64,000 nucleotides of DNA from Anaerolineae bacterium (GTDB lineage Bacteria; Chloroflexota; Anaerolineae; Aggregatilineales; Phototrophicaceae): assembly GCA_017303635.1 (NCBI GenBank), contig JAFLCG010000016.1:88121-152120 (forward strand), written 5' to 3'. The first letter of the stretch is position 1. Every line of letters begins with the position of its first letter. The notes beneath the pieces were generated by a model. That model had not been told where the DNA came from and ran no database searches. It worked only from the letters and a program-made list of their open reading frames with translations. The translations under genes were made by a program, and so were the position numbers. This document shows positions 1 to 11,024 of this stretch, piece by piece.

Positions 1-371
1 TCTTTATGGAGCAGTTGCCAGGCTTGCTCCATCGTGCGGACGAAGTGCAAATTCTGGGTGGCGCGTGGGGCAATCAAGCGGGATAGATTGGCCAGCGAGC
101 GCATGAACTGATTGGCACCGACAGAAATCACCAGCCCTTGATTAGGTGGGACCCATTTTTCCAGCAGCGGGACAATGTCACTGATGATGACTTTGGGAAA
201 ACCTTCGACGTTGCGGGCATCGATGATTACATGGACGGTGTGGGGAACCGATACAGCCAGATTGAAGGTTTGCTGCGTAATGATCTCTTGATCATGACCA
301 GACCATTTACCATTGAAGCTTTGAATGATGACTGTGTTTTCAAGATTGGCCCATTCGACGCGATGCTGCAT
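1..371 (-). CDS. hypothetical protein, SpoIIAA/STAS-like, cut by the window edge
   Basis: An open frame starts at the ATG at 369-371 (read leftwards) and runs without a stop to the window edge, giving 123 codons; the 3' end is missing. The start is preceded by an AAGAAG stretch that could serve as a weak ribosome binding site. The protein begins MQHRVEWANLENTVIIQSF and alternates hydrophobic strands with helices, including HTVHVIIDARNV and NQGLVISVGANQFMRSLANL. This strand-helix layout resembles SpoIIAA-like/STAS-fold proteins, but that is a fold impression and not a motif match. It is divergent from secA. The reading frame on the other strand here looks like a shadow. Confidence 0.55.
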   Translation of the reverse strand, partial: MQHRVEWANLENTVIIQSFNGKWSGHDQEIITQQTFNLAVSVPHTVHVIIDARNVEGFPKVIISDIVPLLEKWVPPNQGLVISVGANQFMRSLANLSRLIAPRATQNLHFVRTMEQAWQLLHK

Positions 372-578
372 GGTACTTCTTTTGGGTGGGTTGTGCAAAA
401 CAACACAAATTTTACATCTATTCTAACGCTATTCTAGCGAGAGCAGACTATAAGGAGTAACGCAACGTTCCGGAAGCACTCTGTGAAGCGAAGTTTCCGG
501 GGTGTATGATATTTTGGTCGGCGTCCGGTGCAGATCGACCCGGCATAAGGCCAGTCACACTCGAGGCAAACTCTCTCT

Positions 579-3452
<2,874 letters not shown>

Positions 3453-3512
3453 AGATAAAAGATGCATTGAAGGCCTTCAAAGCCTGAAATGCACGGAACT
3501 CATAATCCCTCA

Positions 3513-3549
3513 TGTGTGAAGTGATGCGGGGTATGCTACACTTCACACA
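3513..3549. promoter_or_regulatory. 11-bp inverted repeat upstream of winged-helix gene (operator candidate)
   Basis: TGTGTGAAGTG at 3513-3523 is exactly repeated in inverted form, CACTTCACACA at 3539-3549, with 15 nt between. There is no T-run after it, so a terminator for secA is less likely than a protein-binding site. It lies 63 bp before the start of the winged-helix regulator at 3613. Autoregulation by that protein is inference. Confidence 0.45.
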
Positions 3550-3612
3550 CATTCTTTAAACGTATTGACATTCATCACAGGCGTTGATTTTCAGATACGT
3601 TGAGGTTGAAGC

Positions 3613-3984
3613 ATGACTCAGACCGAGATGCAGGCTACCTTCGTCGGCGAGCTGGATGCGACCATGAGCGCATTCCTGCTCGATAAAGTCAATTCCTTCG
3701 TCAAGTGGGATCTCGTGCGGTTTTTTCATCAGAATGCCCACGCCGCAGATACGGCGGAGAATATTGCCCGGTATACCGGACGTGATGTGGAAACGGTGCA
3801 GGCAGGGCTGGATGGCCTGGTGGAGTCCGGCGTGCTTCAGCGCAAGACGTCGCGCAAGCAGGTTATCTACCAATTGGTGAAGGATGCTTCCGTCCGCGAT
3901 ATGGTATCGACTTTCGTCCGTGCCTGTGATGATCGGCTGTTCCGTGTGGCGGCTATTCACCAGATGGTGCGGGGAATGCACTAA
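3613..3984 (+). CDS. winged-helix DNA-binding protein
   Basis: This 123-residue protein looks like a small winged-helix transcription regulator. Residues about 25-90 show helix, helix-turn-helix (AENIARYTGRDVETVQAGLD), then a short wing (GVLQRKTSRKQVIYQLV), the usual MarR/ArsR-type order. A C-terminal helix (RDMVSTFVRACDDRLFRVAA) could dimerise. No cysteine or ligand pocket is recognisable. It is the first gene of a tight row: 18 nt to the first membrane protein, 7 nt to the second and 10 nt to adenosine deaminase. An 11-bp inverted repeat lies 63 bp upstream. The fold assignment is fairly sure; the regulated genes and signal are unknown. Confidence 0.8.
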   Translation: MTQTEMQATFVGELDATMSAFLLDKVNSFVKWDLVRFFHQNAHAADTAENIARYTGRDVETVQAGLDGLVESGVLQRKTSRKQVIYQLVKDASVRDMVSTFVRACDDRLFRVAAIHQMVRGMH

Positions 3985-4002
3985 CCCACCGATATTGATG
4001 CC

Positions 4003-4302
4003 ATGACACTGGAGATCGTGAGCCGCTTCCTGCTGCTATATGGGGCATTTGCTACCGGAGCGGTTCTGATCTTCATGTATCTGATTGCCCGCTTTTACCA
4101 GCGCAGTTCAGGAGATAAGACTCGCTATCGCTGGTTTTTGCTCCCGATCTTTTGTCTGGTCGCCGCCTTCATCCGTAATGCCAGCACCAATCAATTAGCG
4201 GGTGATTTGTTCAGCTTTATGCTGTTCATTATTGCCGGAGTGTTCTTGTTACCCCTGAGCATCCATCTCTATCGGGTGATGACTGACGGGCGGGAAAGGT
4301 GA
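4003..4302 (+). CDS. small membrane protein, three predicted helices (tandem copy 1)
   Basis: The 99-residue product has three hydrophobic segments: residues about 8-28, 46-63 and 69-88. A basic loop (IARFYQRSSGDKTRYRW) lies between the first and second, suggesting a cytoplasmic loop. No family is recognised. The layout is the same as in the next gene: helix, basic loop with an Asp-Lys and Arg, helix ending near an Arg, helix. The two may be diverged duplicates. It sits between a winged-helix regulator and the second membrane protein, with short gaps, so co-transcription is likely. Function unknown. Confidence 0.75.
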   Translation: MTLEIVSRFLLLYGAFATGAVLIFMYLIARFYQRSSGDKTRYRWFLLPIFCLVAAFIRNASTNQLAGDLFSFMLFIIAGVFLLPLSIHLYRVMTDGRER

Positions 4303-4309
4303 ACTGCTG

Positions 4310-4624
4310 GTGAATCTAGTGGCCTGGCTGGCGCTGATCGAACCGGCATCCCTGGGAATTGTCTTGATCGTACTGGGCCATTTGAGCCGCCGCCTTGGGA
4401 AGTATACGCACGATAAGCCTGTCTTCCGCTTGCTCTATGCATCGGCAGGATTCATGTTCCTGAGCCTGCTGGGGCGTATCATTCTCCTGCTGGCGGACCC
4501 GGCGCTCCCTTTTATGGAACTGGCTAAAGTGATAATCTATGCAGGATTACCAGCGCTGGCGATGACCATCAGCCTGTGGGCGCTTTGGCGATACTGGAGT
4601 TGGTTACTGGCTGAACGGGGTTAG
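4310..4624 (+). CDS. small membrane protein, three predicted helices (tandem copy 2)
   Basis: The 104-residue product starts at a GTG, 7 nt after the preceding stop. It has three hydrophobic segments (about residues 5-24, 43-62, 70-92) and a basic loop (LSRRLGKYTHDKPVFRLL) in the same place as the previous gene, ending in WRYWSWLLAERG. I do not recognise a family. The shared plan suggests a tandem pair that might form a heteromeric membrane complex, but sequence identity is low by eye. Adenosine deaminase begins 10 nt downstream. Confidence 0.7.
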   Translation: MNLVAWLALIEPASLGIVLIVLGHLSRRLGKYTHDKPVFRLLYASAGFMFLSLLGRIILLLADPALPFMELAKVIIYAGLPALAMTISLWALWRYWSWLLAERG

Positions 4625-4634
4625 ACTAACCGGC

Positions 4635-5693
4635 GTGAAAGAGGATGGGGTGACAGATCCACAGCTTTTCCAGCAATTGCGCGCCTGGCCCAAGGTGGAG
4701 TTACACCGTCATCTGGAAGGTTCGGTGCGCCTGGCGACGCTGGTGGAGGTCGCTCAAGCCTACGGAATCGAGATGCCAGAATACTCGTTGGAGACTTTGC
4801 GCCCATTTGTGCAGATGATGCCAGAAGAAACCCGCAGCTCACAACATTTCCTCGCCAAATTTCTCACCATTCGTCAATTTTTCCGCTCGGCTGAAGTCAT
4901 CCGCCGGGTGGCGCGGGAAGCTGTCGAAGATGCGGCGGCGGATAACGTCCTCTACATGGAACTGCGCTTTACGCCACCTGCACTCAGCAACATCCTGCGC
5001 TGTGCTTATGCCGATGTGATCGGCTGGGTTTGCGAAGGGGTTGCGCAGGCCATGGCTACAGCCGCTATTCAGGTTCGATTGATTGTGTCTGTGAACCGGC
5101 ATGAGCCGGTAGCGACTGCCGAGCAAGTGCTGGAAGCAGCGCTGGCGTTTCGGCAGCAGGGCGTGGTGGCCTTTGACCTGGCCGGAAACGAGCGTGACTA
5201 CCCGGCTGCGCCTTTTGCTGGCGTGTTTCAACGGGCGCGTGCAGAAGGTCTGGGTGTGACCGTTCATGCAGGGGAGTGGGCCGGGGCTGAGAGTGTGAAG
5301 GTCGCAGTTGAACACCTGGGCGCGCAGCGCATCGGGCATGGCATCCGGTCGGTTGAAGATCCGGCGCTGCTCGATTGGTTGGCAGAACGGGGACTTGTGC
5401 TGGAAGTCTGCCCGACCAGCAATGTCCATAGTGGCGCGGTTGGTCACTGGGACGATCATCCGCTGCGAGTGCTTAATCATAGTGTCGTGCCGGTCACGAT
5501 CAATACCGATGATCCCCTGGTCAGTGACATCTGCCTGAGTGATGAACTGCATGTGGCGATTACCCGGCTGGGCATGACGCTAGCCGACCTCAAGAAACAC
5601 ACGCGGGCGGCTATCAATGCGGCCTTCCTGCCGGTCAGCGAACGTCAGCGACTGCTTGCCCGTTGGGATAGCCTGCTCACGGCGAATGTCTAA
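4635..5693 (+). CDS. add: adenosine deaminase
   Basis: The enzyme hydrolyses adenosine (and deoxyadenosine) to inosine and ammonia in purine salvage; it is a cytosolic zinc TIM-barrel. The 352-residue sequence has the expected metal and catalytic sites: HRHLEGSVR near residue 18-26 (two zinc His), VTVHAGEW near 209 (zinc His), RIGHGI near 233, LEVCPTSN near 255, and NTDDP near 290 (zinc Asp pair). The start is GTG at 4635; another in-frame GTG follows at 4650. It ends a tight operon behind two membrane proteins, and a purine-type phosphoribosyltransferase lies 111 nt further on, which together would carry adenosine through hypoxanthine to IMP if a purine nucleoside phosphorylase is present elsewhere. 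Related aminodeoxyfutalosine or adenine deaminases cannot be excluded. Confidence 0.9.
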   Translation: MKEDGVTDPQLFQQLRAWPKVELHRHLEGSVRLATLVEVAQAYGIEMPEYSLETLRPFVQMMPEETRSSQHFLAKFLTIRQFFRSAEVIRRVAREAVEDAAADNVLYMELRFTPPALSNILRCAYADVIGWVCEGVAQAMATAAIQVRLIVSVNRHEPVATAEQVLEAALAFRQQGVVAFDLAGNERDYPAAPFAGVFQRARAEGLGVTVHAGEWAGAESVKVAVEHLGAQRIGHGIRSVEDPALLDWLAERGLVLEVCPTSNVHSGAVGHWDDHPLRVLNHSVVPVTINTDDPLVSDICLSDELHVAITRLGMTLADLKKHTRAAINAAFLPVSERQRLLARWDSLLTANV

Positions 5694-5804
5694 TATTCGA
5701 CCTCTAAAATTTCGTCGAAAATTGCTTTGCATATCGCTGCCTGCGTGCGCTACAATACATGGTTTAACCTTGATTAATCACGCACCTGAAGGCTTCTGGA
5801 CACT

Positions 5805-6332
5805 ATGCTTGGTTCAGCGAAAGGCCCCATGAAACAGATGGTTCTCACGTGGGAAGATGTTGACCAGTTGATTGACACACTTCTGCCACCTTTGCGCATC
5901 GTCGGCACCTTTGATGCGATGGTGATGATTACCCGTGGTGGGATTATTCCCGGTGGCATGTTAGCGGAGGCGCTGGGGGTGCGGCACATCCTGACAGCAG
6001 CGGTGGACTTCCCGGCGACTGAGAATGCAGGTTTGATGGCCTGGCCTTCGTTCTTACAGTTCCCGGATGCGGCTTTGCTGCGGAACCGGCGAACCCTGAT
6101 TGTCGATGATGTTTGGGGCAGCGGGCGTACCAGCACTGCCGTGAAGGGGCGAGTCCAGGCCAGCGGGGCGATCCCGTATACCTGCGTGCTGCATTACAAT
6201 CCTTATCGCTCACTGTTCGATAAAGCTGAACCTGACTTTTATGGCTCCGTGACGGATGCTTACATCGTCTATCCATGGGAACTGGATCGTGGAACCCGTG
6301 GGATCGAGATGGGTCTGCCAGATATGAGTTAA
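5805..6332 (+). CDS. purine-type phosphoribosyltransferase
   Basis: Type I phosphoribosyltransferases join a base to PRPP. The PRPP-binding signature is clear: LIVDDVWGSGRTS at about residues 98-110, with the flexible-loop and N-terminal MITRGGIIPGGMLAEAL strand-turn typical of xanthine/guanine/hypoxanthine enzymes (gpt-like). The C-terminal YIVYPWEL matches the purine-contacting end of that group. The 175-residue length fits. The ATG at 5805 lacks a ribosome site; ATG 5829, preceded by AAAGG, may be the true start. Proximity to adenosine deaminase supports a purine substrate. The exact base is not settled by sequence. Confidence 0.85.
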   Translation: MLGSAKGPMKQMVLTWEDVDQLIDTLLPPLRIVGTFDAMVMITRGGIIPGGMLAEALGVRHILTAAVDFPATENAGLMAWPSFLQFPDAALLRNRRTLIVDDVWGSGRTSTAVKGRVQASGAIPYTCVLHYNPYRSLFDKAEPDFYGSVTDAYIVYPWELDRGTRGIEMGLPDMS

Positions 6333-6753
6333 ATTAGTGTGGTATACGTCCAGAAGGTTAACTGTGGTATACTGTCACCGGATGTGTTGTATTGGTTAGT
6401 ATGTGCGGGTTTGGTGGCAGCAATCAACAATTGACAGTCGTGCGGACTTCCACGATGTGGGCAGGTGTGGGGCAAATAAAAGCCACCGCACACACCCTAG
6501 GGTTCTTCCTCATCCACTTCCGCCCGCCCTTTCGCGGCGGCGCGAGTCCGAAGTTCACCATTCCACGCAGCAATGCCAGTGACTTGTGAGCCATGCTTCC
6601 TCTGAGGGGAAGGTGGCTTTTCGCATCGGTCATCACATTGCAGATCACCTAACGGGCCGTATTATACGGCGTTGTGATAGTGACCAGATTGTATCCTTAT
6701 GGACGGGTTCAGGCAGACCCGCCAACCTTGCCTCAATCAACCAGGAGTGGGTG
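6333..6753 (+). other. long leader/intergenic region before S1-domain gene
   Basis: These 421 bases hold no supported gene. A short open frame continues upstream of the chosen S1-gene start but lacks family similarity. TGTGGTATAC occurs twice (about 6340 and 6364). A plausible promoter lies near the right end (see 6638-6670). The remainder may be the 5' leader of the S1-domain mRNA; no known riboswitch is recognised. Confidence 0.5.
6638..6670 (+). promoter_or_regulatory. putative promoter overlapped by palindrome
   Basis: TTGCAG (6638-6643) and TATTAT (6660-6665) are separated by 16 nt and fit a sigma-70-type promoter. The -10 lies inside GCCGTATTATACGGC (6656-6670), a 15-base palindrome with 7-bp arms, which could be an operator. 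The S1-domain gene starts about 85 nt downstream. Confidence 0.4.
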
Positions 6754-8001
6754 ATGAGTCCCCAAAAACGTCAGTATAACGAAAACGCTGACTCCGAATT
6801 TGCCCGTATGCTGGACGAGTCTTTCAGCTTCCAGCCGCCTCGCCGTGGCGAAATCCGCAATGCCATCATTCTGGGCATTGCCCCGCGTGAGGTGATTGTC
6901 GACCTGGGTGTGAAGCAGGACGGTTTGGTCCCTTCAACCGATCTGGAACGGCTTGATCCCTCGGTTCGGAACGGGTTACAGGTCGGCGCAGAAGTGCCGG
7001 TTTACGTCATGAACCCGATGGATCAGGACGGCAACCTGGTTGTTTCCATCAACATGGGTTTGCAGCAGTATGACTGGGAACGGGCACGCAAACTGCTCGG
7101 TAGTGATGAAGTGGTGCAGGTGAGCATCGCCGGTCATAACCGGGGCGGTGTGCTGGTGCGCTGGAATCGCCTGGAAGGCTTCATCCCCAGTTCACACCTG
7201 GTCTCCATCAATATGGCGAACGAACGCCGCGAAGTTTGGATGGAGATGATGGGGAAGGTCATCGGTTGCAAAGTGATCGAAGTCGATCAGGATCGCCGCC
7301 GCCTGATTTTCAGTGAACGCGAAGCGCAAAAAGAATGGCGCGCCCAGCAGAAAGCTCGCCTCCTGGCCGAACTCAAGGAAGGCGACCGCGTCATGGGGAC
7401 CGTCACCGGTCTGCGCGACTTTGGTGCCTTTGTCAACCTGGGCGGGGCGGATGGCCTCATTCACGTCAGCGAACTGGCCTGGCACCGGGTCGATCACCCG
7501 CGTGATGTGCTCAAGGTCGGGGATGAGATCGAAGTTTATGTTCTGAGCCTGGATCGTGCTTCCAACCGCATTGCACTTAGCCGCAAGCGCCTGCTGCCTG
7601 ATCCGTGGCAGGATGCCGCCAGCCGTTACCACGAAGGTCAACTGGTGGACGGCACCGTGACCAATGTGGTCGATTTTGGCGCGTTCATCGCGCTGGATAA
7701 CGGTTTGGAAGGCCTACTGCACCTGAGCGAAATGGGTGATGGTTCACTGAAGGAACCACACAGCTACGTCAAGAAGGGCGACCGCCTGAACCTGCGCATC
7801 AGCCATCTGGAACCGGAAAAGCGCCGCGTGGGCTTCACCCAGCGTTGGGGGACGGATGCCAAAGCGGAAGGTGAAGTTGGTGGGGACGGCGCTTCGACCC
7901 CGGCAGAACCGACTGCTGAAGTCCCGTCGAATGGGAACGGTCATCACGACGAACCGATCCCGGAAGCCAGTGTGGAGTCTGAGCCGGAAGCCGGCAACTA
8001 A
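6754..8001 (+). CDS. S1 RNA-binding domain protein (ribosomal protein S1-like)
   Basis: The product carries four S1 (OB-fold) repeats and probably binds mRNA on the 30S subunit or acts as an S1 paralogue. Repeats begin near residues 33 (RRGEIRNAIILGIAPREVIVD), 116, 200 (GDRVMGTVTGLRDFGAFV, then DGLIHVSELAWHRV) and 286 (GQLVDGTVTNVVDFGAFI). The tail is acidic and Pro/Glu-rich. I chose ATG 6754 because AGGAG lies 8 nt before the preceding GTG/ATG pair and the protein then starts MSPQKRQYNENADSEF, comparable with the other S1 protein here; the frame is open further upstream to 6586. A second four-repeat S1 gene at 25538 is the better candidate for rpsA because it sits by rpsU and infA. Confidence 0.88.
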   Translation: MSPQKRQYNENADSEFARMLDESFSFQPPRRGEIRNAIILGIAPREVIVDLGVKQDGLVPSTDLERLDPSVRNGLQVGAEVPVYVMNPMDQDGNLVVSINMGLQQYDWERARKLLGSDEVVQVSIAGHNRGGVLVRWNRLEGFIPSSHLVSINMANERREVWMEMMGKVIGCKVIEVDQDRRRLIFSEREAQKEWRAQQKARLLAELKEGDRVMGTVTGLRDFGAFVNLGGADGLIHVSELAWHRVDHPRDVLKVGDEIEVYVLSLDRASNRIALSRKRLLPDPWQDAASRYHEGQLVDGTVTNVVDFGAFIALDNGLEGLLHLSEMGDGSLKEPHSYVKKGDRLNLRISHLEPEKRRVGFTQRWGTDAKAEGEVGGDGASTPAEPTAEVPSNGNGHHDEPIPEASVESEPEAGN

Positions 8002-8020
8002 ACTACAGTCAGTCATCAAA

Positions 8021-8046
8021 GAACGACCCGCGAAAGCGGGTCGTTC
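8021..8046. terminator. bidirectional rho-independent terminator
   Basis: GAACGACCCGC (8021-8031), a GAAA tetraloop, and GCGGGTCGTTC (8036-8046) form a perfect 11-bp hairpin followed by TGTTT. It lies between the convergent S1-domain gene and metallo-hydrolase and can serve both. Confidence 0.85.
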
Positions 8047-8063
8047 TGTTTAGCCATCTCATC

Positions 8064-8927
8064 CTACACAAAGGGTTCATTGACTGCTTCGACCATCGCC
8101 TTGCCGACAGCATTCATGCGGTAGCGACCGATGGGCCGTTGCGAGTCATGCGGAAAGACCAGCAGGGCGTCCGTGGAGAGCGCCCAGGCCTGCCAGCGCC
8201 GTTTGCTCTCCAGCGTCCGCAGCGGCTCGACATCGTAGCCGGTCATCCAGCCCAGTCGCTCGAAGTGGATGGCGTAGCTGGCGAGGTCACACACGAACAT
8301 CAGGTGTTGACCGCCACTTTCCAGCCGCACACTCATATGCCCCGGGGTATGCCCCGGTGTGACGTGCCCGTAGATGCCCGGCGCAATCTCCAGATCCCCC
8401 TCCAATAACCGCATCTGCCCGGATTTGAGCAGCGGCTCATAGTTGATCGGGAAGTAGGTGGCGCGGGTGCGCTCATCCGGGTGCATGGCATCCTCATATT
8501 CGCGGCGCTGCACGACATATTCCGCATTCGGGAAGGTCGGCATCAGCGTTTGACCATCCTCGGCGTAGCGGGTGTTGCCGCTGGCATGGTCGCCATGCAG
8601 ATGGGTATCAATGACCAGATGCACATCCTCCGGACGGACTCCGCAGCGACCGAGTGCCTCGACCAGATCCCCATTTGGGCGGGTAAAGGCCATATGCGCC
8701 TTTTGCTTCTCTGCCAGTTTGTGACCGTAGCCGGTATCAATGACGATGTTTTTGCCGCCACTTTGAACCAATAGATTGACCTGCACCATCGGCACCAGAT
8801 GGTTCTCATCGGGTGGAAGCAGCGGCCCCCATAGCGCCCGTGGTACCAGACCGAAGGCCCCGCCCGGATCGACCTTGATGGTACAGTCGTTGATGAGATG
8901 GACGCGCATCTCGCCCAGTTGAATCAT
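8064..8927 (-). CDS. MBL-fold metallo-hydrolase
   Basis: Member of the metallo-beta-lactamase superfamily, a zinc (di-metal) hydrolase in the cytosol. The HxHxDH metal motif is THLHGDH at residues 108-114; further metal ligands appear in the GHTPGHMS stretch and in FVCDLASY (Asp). The 287-residue length and the strand-rich N terminus resemble the lactonase/N-acyl-homoserine-lactonase-like branch, but the substrate is not predictable. Start chosen at 8927 because GGAG lies 9 nt before it; the frame is open to 8975, but that extension is translated from a palindromic intergenic repeat (8949-8969). It probably follows the dehydrogenase at 8978-10537 on the same strand. Confidence 0.85.
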   Translation of the reverse strand: MIQLGEMRVHLINDCTIKVDPGGAFGLVPRALWGPLLPPDENHLVPMVQVNLLVQSGGKNIVIDTGYGHKLAEKQKAHMAFTRPNGDLVEALGRCGVRPEDVHLVIDTHLHGDHASGNTRYAEDGQTLMPTFPNAEYVVQRREYEDAMHPDERTRATYFPINYEPLLKSGQMRLLEGDLEIAPGIYGHVTPGHTPGHMSVRLESGGQHLMFVCDLASYAIHFERLGWMTGYDVEPLRTLESKRRWQAWALSTDALLVFPHDSQRPIGRYRMNAVGKAMVEAVNEPFV

Positions 8928-8948
8928 GAATACAATCTCCGTTGACAC

Positions 8949-8969
8949 GGGCGACCCAGCAGGTCGCCC
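8949..8969. repeat. short GC-rich palindrome of the dispersed family
   Basis: GGGCGACC (8949-8956), loop CAGCA, GGTCGCCC (8962-8969), followed by ATAC. Similar GGGCG- or GGACGCC-armed palindromes occur at 12302, 24209 and 53972. Located between two leftward genes. Confidence 0.6.
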
Positions 8970-8977
8970 ATACACGT

Positions 8978-10537
8978 TTATAGTCTTTCTGATACGCTTT
9001 TGGGCTGGGTGAAGAGCAGTAGATACTCCGGTCCACCGGCTTTGCTATCGGTGCCGCTCAGGTTGAACCCACCGAAGGGATGCACACCGACCAGTGCCCC
9101 GGTGCATTTGCGGTTGAAGTACAGGTTGCCGACATTGAACTCCTGCCGCGCCCGTTCCAAACGCGCCCGATCCTGACTGAAGACCGCCCCGGTCAGACCG
9201 TATTCGGTGCTGTTGGCGATCCGCAGCGCGTCATCGAAATCCGCAGCCCGGATGATCGAGAGCACTGGCCCAAAGATTTCTTCCTGCGCGACGCGCGCAT
9301 CCCAGGGTACATCCCCGATGACCGTTGGCTCGATGAAGTAGCCGCTGCTCTCGGTTTCGACGGCATGACCGCCCGTGAGGATTTTGCCTTCGCTGGCACC
9401 GATCTCGATATAGTTCAGGATGCGGTTGAAGGCGTCCGGTTCGATGACGGGCCCCTGATCGACTTTTGGACCGGAGTCCGGTGCGGCGATGCTGAGCTTT
9501 TTGGTGAGTTCAACAACTCGCCCGACTACCTGATCGTAGACCGAGCCGACGATGATGGCGCGGGAACCGGCCGAACACTTTTGACCCTGGAAACCAAATG
9601 CACTCTGCACAATACCCTGGGCGGCGGCTTCCAGATCAGCGGTTTCATCGACCAATACGGCATCCTTGCCGCCCATCTCCAAAATGGCGCGTTTGAGCCA
9701 GCGCTGGCCGGGTTGGACTTTGGCGGCCTGCTCGTAGATCCACAACCCGACTGCTTTGGAACCGGTGAAGCTGATGAAGCGGGTCAATGGGCTTTGCACC
9801 ATGCGGGCACCTACCACCTCGCCCGGGCCGGTCAGAAAGTTGAGGACGCCGGATGGAAGCCCCTGCTGCCAGAAAAGCTCAGCAATATGCCAGGCGATCC
9901 ACGGCGTTTGTTCGGCGGGCTTGAACACGACGGTGTTGCCCGTCACCAGCGCCGCACCGAGCATCCCGGTCGGGATGGCGTTGGGGAAGTTCCACGGTGG
10001 GATGACCGCCCCCACGCCCAGCGGGATGTTGTAGTAACCGAGTTGTTCCGGTGGGTAGGGCGTCAGCTGATCGCTGGCATCAGCAATCCGCACAGCCTGC
10101 CGGGCGTAATAATCGAGGAAGTCAATCGCTTCGCTGGTATCGGCATCGGCTTCGTACCAGGTTTTTCCCGCTTCCAGCACCATCAATGCGCTGAATTCAT
10201 GCTTGCGGCGGCGCATTTCTGCAGCTGCTCGCAGCAGGTAACGGGCACGGTCTTTAACCGGCACATACTGCCAGGTTTTGAAGGCCTCGGTTGCTGCCTG
10301 AATGGCCTGATCGGCGTGATCGGCGGTGCCATCAGCAAAACGGGCGAGTACTTCTGCAGGACGGGCTGGATTGATGGTGTCGAAGGTTTTGTCCAGCGCG
10401 ATGGATTGGCCGTTAATCACCAGCGGATAGGTCTGCCCGATCCGCGCCTTGACCGTATTGAGAGCGGCCTGGAAGGCGGCCACGTTGGCGGGTTGGCTGA
10501 AATCTGTCAGGGCTTCCGGGCGGTATAGGTTCAGCAT
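8978..10537 (-). CDS. L-glutamate gamma-semialdehyde dehydrogenase (1-pyrroline-5-carboxylate dehydrogenase)
   Basis: Aldehyde dehydrogenase superfamily enzyme oxidising glutamate semialdehyde to glutamate with NAD in proline breakdown. The 519-residue sequence starts with the P5CDH-type N terminus (VKARIGQTYPLVINGQ) and contains the N-terminal Rossmann part with IPPWNFP, the general-base Glu in EMGGKDAVLVDE near residue 290, and the catalytic Cys in GFQGQKCSAGSRAI near 318. FGPVLSI and the PFGGFNLSGTDSK end are family-typical. GGAG lies before the ATG. The monofunctional length (no PutA proline dehydrogenase) means a separate PRODH would be needed; it is not in the window. The downstream MBL hydrolase may be co-transcribed. 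Confidence 0.93.
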   Translation of the reverse strand: MLNLYRPEALTDFSQPANVAAFQAALNTVKARIGQTYPLVINGQSIALDKTFDTINPARPAEVLARFADGTADHADQAIQAATEAFKTWQYVPVKDRARYLLRAAAEMRRRKHEFSALMVLEAGKTWYEADADTSEAIDFLDYYARQAVRIADASDQLTPYPPEQLGYYNIPLGVGAVIPPWNFPNAIPTGMLGAALVTGNTVVFKPAEQTPWIAWHIAELFWQQGLPSGVLNFLTGPGEVVGARMVQSPLTRFISFTGSKAVGLWIYEQAAKVQPGQRWLKRAILEMGGKDAVLVDETADLEAAAQGIVQSAFGFQGQKCSAGSRAIIVGSVYDQVVGRVVELTKKLSIAAPDSGPKVDQGPVIEPDAFNRILNYIEIGASEGKILTGGHAVETESSGYFIEPTVIGDVPWDARVAQEEIFGPVLSIIRAADFDDALRIANSTEYGLTGAVFSQDRARLERARQEFNVGNLYFNRKCTGALVGVHPFGGFNLSGTDSKAGGPEYLLLFTQPKSVSERL

Positions 10538-10676
10538 GGAGGTCTCCTTGTGGTCTTATCAATAAGCTCAATTGTTATTGAAGCGATTAAGGTAATTGGG
10601 TAAGATCTTGCACTATACGTAAAAACTTAACATCAGAACAGGTCGGGGGAGCGCGCCGAGTCGAAAGACGGTAACG

Positions 10677-11009
10677 ATGGATATCGTCCTGAGCCGCCAC
10701 GCTCAGCTACGCGCCCAACAGTGGAATGTCTCGCATGATGAAGTCATGTTCATTGTCGAGAACGCCCACCGGGTTCACAACGCCGGTGTGATCTTCTGCC
10801 AGCTTCAGCGCCGGTCACTGCCGCGTGATTTACGGGGCAACGATCAGGTTTGGAGACTGGTGGGGACAACCGTCCTCTTGTGCAGTCGCTGTCGCAGTGG
10901 CGTCGTTACATTGTATCGCGCACCAAAGGCATTTCATGAGGATCGCAAGAAGAGCAAGTATTGTCTGCATGTTATGGCTCAGTGTCCGTGTTGCGGGGTA
11001 CTTCACTAG
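10677..11009 (+). CDS. small DUF4258-like protein
   Basis: The 110-residue product begins DIVLSRHAQLRAQQWNVSHDEVMFIVENA, which fits DUF4258 (a small barrel resembling toxin RNases; a conserved His-Ala-x-x-R near the start). It has four cysteines near the end (CRSG, CLHV, CPCC). No antitoxin-like partner is adjacent: the next gene is convergent and 15 nt away. Start ATG at 10677. The family call is by eye and moderate; a role in RNA cleavage is only inferred from the family. Confidence 0.6.
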   Translation: MDIVLSRHAQLRAQQWNVSHDEVMFIVENAHRVHNAGVIFCQLQRRSLPRDLRGNDQVWRLVGTTVLLCSRCRSGVVTLYRAPKAFHEDRKKSKYCLHVMAQCPCCGVLH

Positions 11010-11024
11010 GGAATAGCCCCCGAA

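Noticed and set aside
9080..10528. Rightward open frame of 482 codons opposite the P5C dehydrogenase
   Set aside because: A shadow of the strongly supported dehydrogenase on the other strand; no domain is recognisable.
10677..11009. Toxin-antitoxin pair with the DUF4258-like protein
   Set aside because: No antitoxin-sized or DNA-binding partner gene is adjacent in either direction.
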